Shown in pieces: positions 37,091 to 46,880 of a DNA stretch of 64,000 nt (positions are counted from its first letter, which is position 1; every line of letters begins with the position of its first letter). The translations under genes were made by a program, and so were the position numbers. The notes under the pieces are model-generated. The model worked only from the letters and a program-made list of their open reading frames with translations, was not told the origin of the DNA and searched no databases. The stretch is from the NCBI RefSeq assembly GCF_921293095.1, contig NC_060259.1, forward strand, positions 25,551,812-25,615,811, in the 5' to 3' direction. Source of the DNA: Ischnura elegans (Eukaryota > Arthropoda > Insecta > Odonata > Coenagrionidae).

Positions 37091-39539
37091 GACTATGTAG
37101 CAGTTTATATCGCGACGGCATTGAGGCTTTAACGACACAAACAAACAGCATTACCTTAGATAGCACAAAGAGGAGGAACTGGATCACCACCGACAGTAAA
37201 TAACTCCACACAAGCTTTCCGGTTGCGACGTAAAACTGGCAAGTTCCAGGTCGACGCATGCGACAATCGTGTAATGCTGTGTTGCCATAAGCGGAAATCT
37301 TCTCTCGTTTTCAGGGCCGCAATGCGCGAGAATTAGTAACGTCACGCCGAAAGCTCGCTGTCACCCGGTTCAAACGCAGGGAGCGTAGTGTCCACAGCGC
37401 ATGGCAGGTTGTCAAGGCTAGCGGTCTTCCAGTCATAGGATTGAGGGTGTTGAATAAACGTTCAAATTTTTCGACACAATGGCCATCTAGATTTAGTTTC
37501 GAAAGTGGTCGTTGCAGCCAGTGGGAAGGCTAATTGGGTGGAAGGGGGACTAAGCAGTGACCGAGGGAGGGGAAACCAAGCCATTTGAGGAAAGCAAACA
37601 AGCTGATGAGAAGTGGTGTCATATTTCAGGAGGGGGAGAGAAAAGGCCTGCGCTGGGGAAAGATGTTTTTTTCTTCAGGCAACATTCGTTCCCACGCTTT
37701 TCTGACCCATGCGACCGCATGCGACGATGCTCGCCACAATGAATAGAAGTGCGCTAGCTACGAACGAAGATGAAAATTTCTGGGAAGGTATTATAATCAA
37801 GATTGAGAGATTTTTAAGGTTTTAAGACGAAATTCACGGCTATTTCCCGGTTTTTTCACGGTAGAGGAAATTCACGGCTAATTCACGGTTTTAAGGTTTT
37901 CACGGTTGAGTGGGAACCCTGACAGCATGCAACATCGAACGATTATATTGCCCTAGACAATGATCTACAGGCTTGAGACAATGCGACGCCGGGAATTACG
38001 GCGGAAGAAGCAGCGGCCGGGACTAGTCATAATAGCAGTGACGACGAAGATGAAAGTGAGGAAGTAATTTCATCTAATAAAAAAAGAAGTATACGCTGCC
38101 CTCCAAACCTCCTTAATATATTTTGATCTGGCTAACGATTTAGATCCCCAATTTAATTCCCATTTATGCAAGTGAGAAACCATGGTGGAAGCGTCAATGG
38201 AGAAGGGCAAAAAGCAAAAAAAATAACAGATTTTTTTGGGCAATATCTATTGGTGTATATATTAGCCTTCCTGAATAATAAACAACTTAAATATCTCAAG
38301 TATTGGGCTCTATTTACCACCAACTTATTTTTCAGGCTAATCGTAATGGAGACTCACTTCTAACTCTAACCATGAACTTTCTTCTCGCACGCCTCCCCGT
38401 TCTCCCATGCCGAGAGATCTTTCTTTGCAAAGTCTTTGTTTACTCCCTCATGCAGCCTTCTGCTGATCTTGCTGACACCCACCTTACACATCACAAACCC
38501 CTCCTTCCCCAGCATTTCCCATTCACTCCCTCCCCAAGGTGACAGGACCTTGAGTGCGTCGTAAAAAAATACGGCCCCCAAACGTAGACTGAGGTAGAGC
38601 TGAAGGCCCTTTCCTCACCCTTCTTTCTCCTGCCCCCTTCACCACTCATTATGCTGACCACACTTCTTTCCTCAGGCAATCCCCATCCCACTCTTATTCA
38701 CCCCACTCACTAGGAACATTCTCCAAACTGTGGAGAAGGACATGGTTCATCTTTACCGGCAACGGTGGTAAGTTTTTAACTGAAGAGAGGCTGAAGAAGT
38801 ATCTTCCACTATCGGGGAAATGGTGCCATGCTTATAATTGTCTCTCTTCTTTTCTGCTGACTTTTCAATTTAAATTATTTTCTTTGCTTTTTCCTAACAA
38901 TATTTATTTATGATTATAGCGCGCCAATTTTTTAGTGCTAAAACTAAGAAAATCTCTCCTCTATGCCAATGATCCTTTGCATAACTTTCAATACGGCGGA
39001 GAAAGGAACACGAAAACTAAATGAGGTGAAGGTACAGGTTTTTGTGTCATTTTTGGTAATTAATGAACGTGAACCAATACCTCACACACGTTGAGTAATG
39101 ATGAAACGACTCTTGTAGGAAAACATGATGGAAAACATGTGGATAATAACGTTTCTCTCTTTATTTCTCAGATAATGGAAGATGTTTCTCCTGTCGTTTT
39201 CCGGTTGGAACCTTGCTCCTGTAAGCATAAAAGAAGAGAGACATACTACATGAACATAGCACCTCACACGCGGTATGAAGAATATGGTCCTGATGAAGAA
39301 TCAAGTCTTTCATAGCAACATCTGCAAAGATGATTGAGCACATTAGCCGGACAGAGAACTCAAACAGAAATTACTTCAAATATTCGCCAGAAGATAATCA
39401 TATCCTACGGAATTTATGATCGTAACTGAATCTCAATGAAAATAACTAATTGAAAAGATAGCACATTCAGCTGAAAATACGGAGTAACTCAAAATATTAA
39501 CTTACAAAGGTTATTTTGGAAATGGGTTAAGGCCCTCGT

Positions 39540-39885
39540 TTTTCTTTTTTTCTCGTCACTGAGTGATAGAGGGCAACATAAATGGCGGTTAGGCCCTTAC
39601 AGTATGGTTAGGCCGGCTGGCGCTAAAATTTCATGGGTGTTGGAAACAAATATCTATCTTACGCCTACTTAATAGTCGCTATTCGCTCCCAACCACAAAT
39701 TTATAACATTAAATTAGTTCTCTAACTAAGAAATTCCTGACCAGTTCTCTAAACTGGTCAGGAATTTCTTAAGCGATCGTTGATATTGAAGTATGTACAA
39801 GAAATAGGAATTTTATGGCGGTATAGTTATTTAACAATATTTCACAGCATAAATCGATAACAAAAAGCCTTTTCCAAGAATTCTA
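39540..39885. mobile_element. About 340-bp insert in Tigger copy 2 with a hairpin
   Basis: Copy 1 (about 42610-42660) lacks this stretch, while sequences on both sides align. Within it, 39726-39745 and 39751-39770 form perfect 20-bp arms (AAGAAATTCCTGACCAGTT core) with a 5-base loop. Likely a small MITE; its ends are not defined. Confidence 0.5.
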
Positions 39886-40027
39886 CCGTGAATAACCACC
39901 GAACATTTAAATAAGGCCACTAAAGACAAAAAAGGTCGGAGGAAACAAAAGCTAGCATTTTTTTATGACTTCTGAAAAAGGTTTGAAATTACGAAACTCG
40001 ATTTTAAGAAGTGCTGACTTCATATAA

Positions 40028-42213
40028 CACTGGACGGCATGAAAATCGGCCCTGACACTATTCCTGCTGATTCTCATGTAAAATGACCTCCTAAATCCGA
40101 ATGTGAACTCCGTTTTTCCCCATCACCCACCATTTTTGGGGGAGCTCCCCCCCTCCAATTTTTATGACTTTTCGGTCATTTGGAGTAATTAAGAGGATAA
40201 TTTTAACATTTAAAATTTTTCTAGGGGTTTTGAGGGATGCAAAATTCTAAAAAATTAATATTTATGGTAAAGAGGTATTTTGGGGGGAATTTGTCTCCCC
40301 AAATTGTGTAAAAACGCATTAAAAATGATCACTTTTTTCATTTTTTGCGAATTTTCACGTATTTTTAAAAACTTCCATCTTCCATTTCACATCATCCTCC
40401 CCCGAATGATAAAAATATACGACAACAAGAAACAGCAGTAACAATAAAAATACTTTGTTGCATAGCATAACAACAATAATTAAAATATTTCGCAATAGCT
40501 CGGAAGATTCAATTTACTACGCTGGCCCTCGCAGTGCCTCTCCCACTCCAGCTTGGATGGCAATTCTCTTGCTTTTGCATCTAAAAAAGGAAAATTAATA
40601 CTTTCTAATTCAATGAAAAATATAGGATTGAGGTTATATTGTCACTGGAGTTAAAAAGTATTCTTTCTCCTTAATCATTGAGTTCCACAAAGTATCAGCC
40701 TCTCAAAGCAATTATGTATAATGAAGTTGTCATCATCTTCCCTTGGTGTACCTCTAGCAATCCCAGAGTCAACTCTTTTGGCCAATGGGAATGAGTTACC
40801 TTCTGTCCTATCTATATACTCTACCGATATGATGGATACGTACGGAGATATCAGCCGAATCCTTGAAAATATTAATTATCGTGATTATAACTGCGCTGAT
40901 CTGAACTTTGTCGCTCTACTCACCGGACTGCAATCAGACTTCACGAAATACTACTGCTTCCTTTGTGAAAACAGCAGCTGCACCTGAGAAAAACATTACA
41001 TCTTACGGGACTGGTCTCTGCGCGAAAGCTTCACTCATGGTCATAAAAATTTCTCTCATGTTTCCCTGGTTCCGACAGAAAATATTCACTTGCCACCATT
41101 GCTCATCAAACCACGACAGATGAAATATTTTGAAAGCAATCGGCAAGACAGGACCTGAATTTCAATTTTTAACTTAAAGTCCTCGTCTTAGTGAGTCTAA
41201 AACTAAGGAAGAAATTCGTGGTCCCCCAGATTAGGAAACTTTTCCAAGATTCAACGTTTATTAAACACCTGAATCATTAAGAAAATCGAGCTTGGCTTGG
41301 ATTTTGAAAAGTGTGTTGGAACTTTTTGGGTGACAAAGAAGTGATGACTATTTCGCCCATGTCGAGGAATTTCTGTCAGCGTATTAGGCCATTAGGTGTA
41401 ACATATCACTAAAATGCATTTCTTTCATTCACACCTAGACCTTTTCATAGAATATTTTGGAGCAGTTTCAGATTAACATTGGGGATAGTTCCATGAAGAT
41501 AACAACAACTTCTAAAGGAGATTTTCAGATAAGTTGAATGCGGGCAATTTGGTGTGTATATTAGGCCTGCTGTTTTTGTACGAGAAACTTCTACCTCAGT
41601 GTATAAAGGGTAATCAAATACCAAATTACTTATGTTATTCATCATCTTCACAAGTTATTTTTCTCTTTCTTGATGTGCGGGTGGTATTGAGAGCGCCAGC
41701 GTGGTAGCGTACCTTCTGAACCATTGGCACACATTTTCATTATTTTTCTATGCCGTGTTCTTAAATATTTTTATTATTGCCTACATAAGCTGTTGATATA
41801 TTTTTCCGTTATTCTGGGATATTTCGGGTATGGAAAGATGAAATGGGAGATGAAATATGAAGAAAATAGGTGAAAAAATAGCGAAAAAAGAAAAGGTTGA
41901 TAATTTTTAATGTGCTTTTTTAATCAGTAATGGAAACTAATCCCCCCAAATCTACATCCTTACCATTTATTATCATGTTTTAGAACTTTTCACCTATCAA
42001 AAACCCAATAAGAAATATAAATGTTAATATAATCCTTTTCATTCATCCAAATTATTGCAAAAGTAATGAAAATTGGAGGAGGGGCTTCCCCCCGAAAGTG
42101 GTGGGTGATGAAGGAAAACGGGTGTCCTATTAGGATTCAGGAGGTCATTTTACATAAGAATCAGTAGGAATGGTATCGGGGCTAGAGAATAAATTATTTT
42201 TTGCCGTCCAGTG
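40028..42213 (+). mobile_element. CACTG-ended (CACTA-like) DNA transposon
   Basis: It starts CACTGGACGGCA and ends TGCCGTCCAGTG. The inverted ends extend well over 100 bp (shared 'aggaggtcattttaca', 'caccca-cattttt'). TAA flanks both sides (40025-40027, 42214-42216). Removing it restores the right end of Tigger copy 2. CACTG termini with a 3-bp duplication fit the EnSpm/CACTA superfamily; Chapaev (4 bp) and Transib (5 bp) fit less well. Confidence 0.72.
40721..41910 (+). pseudogene. Broken transposase-like gene of the CACTG element
   Basis: The open frame at 40721-40987 contains LNFVALLTGLQSDFTKYYCFLCE. Downstream, across several stops and frameshifts, come 'AIGKTGPEFQFL' and 'ISLKCISFIH'. 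From memory these resemble a protein family repeatedly annotated as 'uncharacterized' in arthropods and cnidarians (pattern VALLTGLQ-GFTKYCCFLC, LDKTGPAFKFL, MSLKIHFLHSHL). I cannot name a curated domain. Its position between the inverted ends supports a role as the element's transposase or accessory protein. Confidence 0.5.
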
Positions 42214-42230
42214 TAATCTAGAGTTTACTG

Positions 42231-42820
42231 TAATAACATTTCTCTCTTTACTTCCCCGAAAATAGAAGATGCTCCTCCAGCTTTTCTCTGGTAGGAACCT
42301 TGCACCTGTCGGCATAAAAGAAGAGAGACTATTATATCAACATGGCACCTCACTCCTGGCATCAATGGCCTCGTTGACGAATAAAAAGTCTTCCATTTTA
42401 ACATCCGCAAAGATGATGGAGCATGGCAGGCCAGACGTAGAGCCCAAAAAGAATTTACTTAAAATATCCCCAGTAGAAAATAATTTCCAGCATAATTCAT
42501 GATCATAACTAAATCATAATGAAAATAACTAATTAAAGAGATCGTACATTAAAATGACAATATGGAAGGAACTACAAATATTCACATATGAAGGTAATTC
42601 TGGAAACGGGCTATGACCCTATGAAGAAAGAGCATTTTTTTAAATCCTCTCTTAAATAGCCAGCGAAAACTTTAAACAAGGCCACTAATGACAGAAAAAG
42701 GGCGGTGGGAACAAAAGCAAACATTTTATCATGACTTATTCAAAAGGTTTGAAATTACTAAACTTGATTTTACGAAATGCCTATTTTCCAGTCCCGCAGA
42801 CTTCATACAATTGAGTTTAC
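42231..42820 (+). mobile_element. Right end of Tigger copy 1
   Basis: Begins ATAACATTTCTCTC immediately after the TA that closes copy 2, and aligns to copy 2 positions about 39143-40022 minus the 39.54-39.89 kb insert. Ends GAGTTTACTG then TA. It first looks like a tandem partial copy, but it is the displaced 3' part of the element that copy 2 entered. Confidence 0.78.
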
Positions 42821-42822
42821 TG

Positions 42823-43290
42823 TACTCCTAACGACTACTGCCACGACACACCGTTGCCCTGGATTACAGGAGTCCTCCCAATGTTGCGTGAACGCAACAC
42901 TTCATTTAATCTTAAATAATTTGAAAACCACTTCGTCAAATTCACCCAATTTGTTGCAATGGCCTAGAATACAAATGCTTCATTGCATTGGCAAAGAGAT
43001 AAAATAATAGAGTGCCTCAGACTTAACATAATATTTAAAATTTGAAGATAACCTAAAATACCGACTACCCAATAAATGAAAAGGTCATTGTAAAAACAAA
43101 ATCTATCAAATTTCTTAGGTAGAAAAATTCAAAACATTTAAATAACCATTGAACTACCTATGCTAAAAAAAACTTGGTATCAACAACAAATACAAAGAAA
43201 ATAATCCCTAAGTTTGCATTGCATTCATGCAACATTAGGAAGAAATGGGTTAATTCAGCATTCAGTATAAGCCAGGGCCAATTCATCTAA
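42823..43290. other. Flank of the nest, nothing recognised
   Basis: AT-rich sequence between the Tigger nest and the second LTR-element remnant. One 76-codon frame (42777-43007) overlaps the Tigger end and is not supported. Confidence 0.35.
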
Positions 43291-43292
43291 AT

Positions 43293-44760
43293 GTGGATTT
43301 CTGTAGCAGAATACCTTTGGTTGGCGTAGCAGAGGATTTCTTCCCAGATCCAGTGGGCGTACCGATGCTGAAGGAAGCACTCTTGTCTTCCCCCTTGACT
43401 GCTGTCTCTGCCTGGATTCTTCAACGCTACTTCACCACTTTCAATGGTTATTTGAATAAAAGATGTCATAGGGGACCAAGTGGACAAGGAAGGACCCTAT
43501 CATGTCACAAGTCCTCCAATCTGTCCTTGTTGGTCGAGTACATTCCAGTGATGCAGAGGAGCCACGATGCAACAGACGAGTGGGGAGGCGTGGACATGTT
43601 GACCAAGGAGACAACTATTGGAGTGAAGCGGCACTCTTTACTTCAGCACCTGCTTTTGACGTTGACACCTCGGAGGACCTTCGGAGTGTTATGTGAAGGG
43701 ATCAAAGTTGCCACAGAAGACAGAGCAACATGATGAATTCAGATGGTCTCTTCGAATTGGGACATGAGTCCTTAGATGAGCCAGAAATAATGCTGGCAGA
43801 TTCTCCTGAAGAAAAACAGTGAATAGAAATCTACACAACCCCAGCAAATGGTGCTGCTGAGGAAGGAAGTCAGAACATTTCATCTGACGACTTGATGAAC
43901 ATCTGCACAAAAGATTTCATGCTTCTGAGTGGTGTTCTCGAGGAAAATAGAATGCCATAACTACCTGCAGCTACTAATGGAGAAGCAGGAATTGGCGTGG
44001 TTGTGAAGGAAGAGAGGGATGTAGTGACCCTCGATGATGAAGTTGAGCAGTGTGGATCTTCTTTTGGATCTAATCCCTCCTGTAGCTACACACCCTTACC
44101 TGGCAGCAGATTTGTACGATACCAAAAACCTCCCAGCAGAGATTTATCCAACAAAAGAAATTTTGGGGAAGGCCCCTCCCAAGTCAATGGAGAAGTAACG
44201 TCTATTTAAAAAATTATGATTGAATGAATCGAGATAGAAATAAAGAATCCAGGGAGCCAATCATAAGAGGGTGGATGGACTCCTACGGATTAAAGAATAG
44301 GAAAAGATGATTTGTATGAGGAAATCTATAACAAGATGAATAATTCACCTAATGGAGAAGTGACATCAATTACGCAAATAATTATGGAAGTGGTGAAGTA
44401 TCATTGAAGAATCCAGGGATCAGGGATCCGGGGATGGGGATGAGAGGGTGGAGGGACTCCTACAGATTGAAAAGATAAAGCAAAATCCATTAGTACAAGG
44501 AAATCAAATCAGAGAACAGTAGATTTCAAATAAGAGAGCTTGATGTTTCCAAGCCTATTAATAATTTTGTAACCTGGGAATGCCTTTCAATTTTTTTATG
44601 TTATTCCCAATTCTTTAATATGCATTATGTTATTAAGAGGGGGAGGATCTGGTGTATGTTCAAACGTTTAGTGAGTGTTTTGTTTTTGGACTTAGAGACA
44701 GGAAGTGATGTGTAAGGCTGGGGACATCGGATGTGAGCACGTATGGGCAAAGGATGCTAC
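43293..44760 (+). pseudogene. Second LTR-retrotransposon remnant (plus strand)
   Basis: Homologous to 20602-22790 on the opposite strand. The shared acidic region at 43740-44209 (EPEIMLADS, AAEEGSQNISSDDLMNIC, FVRYQKPPSRD) contains stop codons at about 43822 and 43960 that the other copy lacks. A polypurine tract (AAGAGGGGGAGGAT) at about 44635-44648 precedes the LTR-like start TGGTGTATG at 44650. The sequence 'ctggattcttcaacgctacttcaccac' near 43410 sits in opposite relative orientation in the two copies, indicating rearrangement. No intact protein. Confidence 0.55.
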
Positions 44761-45356
44761 CCAGATAGCACAAAATATCTTTAGATATTTAGAAAATATC
44801 TCAAATGTCTTTGATATCTTCTAGATTATGAAAATATCTTCAATATGTTGGATATTTTAAGTATCTACTTGAATTCCAGAAAATGTCTTCAGTATCTTGG
44901 ATATTTTAAAATTCTACTAGATGTCTAGTGTATGTCTTTCTGAGTGGAGACTTTTTGCATGTGTACAGTGAAATTGGCCAAAAAGCACCCAAATCTTGGA
45001 ATAAAACTAACTGCTATGCTTTTTGGTGGATGGATAGATAGTCGTCGTACACACATGCACTAAAAAAGCAAAGGCAACCCTTCTAGCAAATGCTTATTAA
45101 AGCAATTTAAAGCTATTGTAGCTTCCTTTTTAAATTTCTACTAGATGTCAGGAATATAATAATAATAATAGTAATATTTATTGTTCTTGGACAAAATTGT
45201 CCATTAAGAACATAAAAGATATTACAAAATAAACTTGTACAAAATATATGAGATATTTCCGAATGGAATTTAGCACAACTAACACATCAGGGCTTAGAAA
45301 TGAAATCTTGAAGTTAACTTAAACAATCATATCAAAAAATACCTAAGAATGCACAT
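44761..45356. repeat. Short tandem and simple repeats
   Basis: A unit of about 51 bp is repeated imperfectly around 44827-44930 (landmarks 'gaaaatatcttcaatatgttggatatttt' split over two copies). An (AAT)n-like run lies at about 45157-45180. The remainder is unassigned AT-rich sequence. Confidence 0.5.
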
Positions 45357-45958
45357 TAGGGTGGGCCGAAAGAAGGTTTTTTTTCCTGATCAAATTTGCC
45401 CTGTGCGGGAAAGTTGCGAAATGATATAAGGATCTCGCACACAAAATATTTTTAAAATCGGATAATATTAACCACTGCCGCCCGAGCTCTAAAGTTTAAA
45501 ATTTTGCGAAAAATCAGGCTGATTTCAGAACCAAACGGCTATGAAGGCGAATGTTATGAAAATATGGGATAATGGATAATAACAAAGAGTGGATACATGT
45601 TTATAGTTTATGAGAATGAAATTTGAAGTTTTTTTGACAAAATCTATGGTTAAAAAAATGTCTATGAATTAACAACAAAATTAGAGTATAGACCACCCGC
45701 ACAACACAACTCATTTTTGCCTACATTTACTGTTAAACTGCAAGCTCTTTACTTCGACGAGAGGAAAGACTCTGCTTTCGTTTATAGTCAATCAAAGTGA
45801 AAAACAATAGGTGAGGAGCATGTAACTCTCGTTCAAGAGCCCGGTTCACGCTACTTATGGCATGTCACCCCATGTGTCAGCAAAGCTATTGGCCTCTAAG
45901 ATTCCATAACGAATCATAACATCATCATTCGAAGATAACGAATTTTCTAGGGGAGGAA

Positions 45959-46880
45959 ATGATCATTATCGATGGACTCCAAGCAATTGTGTGCGATCTA
46001 ACTGAGGTTAACACCGGAAGCCATGCTGGAGTAATCAAGGATATGGCCCTAAGAAGACCTTTGCATTGGTTTGTTTGCCTGCTTCATTGCAATGAACTAT
46101 CATTCAGAACCGTCAAAAGAACTGATGACCCTGGCAAAATTTGTTATCGAAGTTTACGCTCCAATGCGGTTTTCAATAAAATTGAGACAATATTGAACAG
46201 AAGTCCCGAAGTATATTATGAACATGATTCTTATGAAATATATATATAGAGACATCAAATTACGCCGCCACTCTATGATTCAGGGAAATGTAATTTTGCT
46301 CACCCAGAGAATATTCCGCTTGCAATGTTAGCCGATGAACGCAGACAAATTCGTGCAATGGCCATCACAAATACATTGAAATCGAGAGAAACTCAGCAGG
46401 AGGAATTGAGGAAATTCGAATTCTCCAAAGCTAACCTTCGATGGAGTGAAGAGTTCTCGGGATCGCCACCGGGTGAGAAACTCCATATCTGCCGACGTTT
46501 CGATGTCCGGCACGGTCATCGTCCTCAGGGCTATGAATGAACACTTCGGCAGATATGGAGTTCCTGACCCGGTGGCGATCCCGAGAACTCTTCACTCAGT
46601 CCATTCAACGGGAAAGTACAAAATCTTTCTAAACTTCGATGCTCAAAATTAAATTGACTCGGTTGACTGTGAACCAATTGAGGTAAATCAACCACCAATA
46701 GTAGCTGGGATGACAAACAAAAACTTGGAAGACCTTGTTACGGAAAGATCTGTATTTGAAGTACCTTTTCCCTGCCATACACAAGCAGTTGAAAGGATGG
46801 TACAAATGAGAATGTTAGCATCAAAATCCGTGTGCAGTATAGAACGCAGGCATGGATGGGAATTATCGTGCATAAGAGAC
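45959..46880 (+). pseudogene. Decayed transposase-like gene of the long-TIR element
   Basis: The open frame at 45959-46249 includes TGSHAGVIKDMALRRPLHWFVCLLH and NELSF. After a stop it continues with 'MLADERRQIRAMAITNTLKSRE' (46325), and beyond the nested foldback with 'PCHTQAVERMVQMRMLASKSVC' in 46720-46850. I recall a recurrent invertebrate transposon protein with the motifs 'NTG-GVIR-E--L-RPLQW--CLLH-NELPLR' and 'PCHSQAVER-VKLV-EAS', but cannot name its superfamily. Stops, a frameshift and the foldback show it is dead. Confidence 0.5.
46443..46605. mobile_element. 163-bp foldback MITE inside the transposase gene
   Basis: The left arm GGAGTGAAGAGTTCTCGGGA continues through GATCGCCACCGGGT and AACTCCATATCTGCCGA; the right arm is the reverse complement at 46548-46605. 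The arms are about 55 bp and nearly identical, around a central GC-rich 50-bp spacer. It interrupts the recognisable protein similarity, so it entered after the element was fixed. Confidence 0.75.

Larger units (their letters stand above)
34318..37921. mobile_element. hAT-like element, 3.6 kb, nested in Tigger copy 2
   Basis: It starts CAGGGTTCCCACTC and ends GAGTGGGAACCCTG, 14-bp perfect terminal inverted repeats. ACAGC flanks both sides (34313-34317, 37922-37926); a canonical hAT 8-bp duplication would require mismatches. Repeated 'ttcacgg' motifs follow each end. No hAT transposase is recognisable in 34.4-37.8 kb, so it appears non-autonomous or gutted. Confidence 0.75.
33186..42230 (+). 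mobile_element. Tigger/pogo-like element, copy 2, inserted in copy 1
   Basis: The right end GAGTTTACTG at 42221-42230 equals the end of copy 1 (42811-42820). The left end near 33186 (TGTAAACTCTCGATTGTACG from 33193) is slightly degenerate. TA flanks it (33184-33185, 42231-42232). The join GTGGA-TA-ATAAC in copy 1 exactly matches the uninterrupted sequence inside copy 2 at about 39139, so copy 2 landed in a relative of itself. Own length after removing the hAT-like and CACTG inserts is about 3.25 kb. Confidence 0.8.
27168..42820 (+). mobile_element. Tigger/pogo-like element, copy 1 (host of the nest)
   Basis: Pieces at 27168-27556, 30222-31179, 32913-33185 and 42231-42820 are collinear with copy 2 (33186-42230) once later insertions are removed. 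The right end GAGTTTACTG at 42811-42820 is followed by TA. The left boundary is uncertain and probably truncated or diverged. The surviving coding trace near 27170-27250 is an acidic stretch (EEAATE...DNEDGSE) like the C-terminal tail of Tigger transposases. Copy 1 also lacks about 220 bp near 27245 that copy 2 has, and has about 620 bp (30460-31110) that copy 2 lacks. Confidence 0.7.

Noticed and set aside
36810-37259. 149-codon minus-strand frame with hydrophobic segments
   Set aside because: It lies inside a hAT-like element and over a perfect palindrome; both strands give the same 'TNTRIK' peptide. No family similarity.
42231-42820. Apparent tandem duplication of the Tigger right end
   Set aside because: Better explained as the displaced 3' part of copy 1 after copy 2 inserted at a TA; the reconstructed junction matches the empty site.
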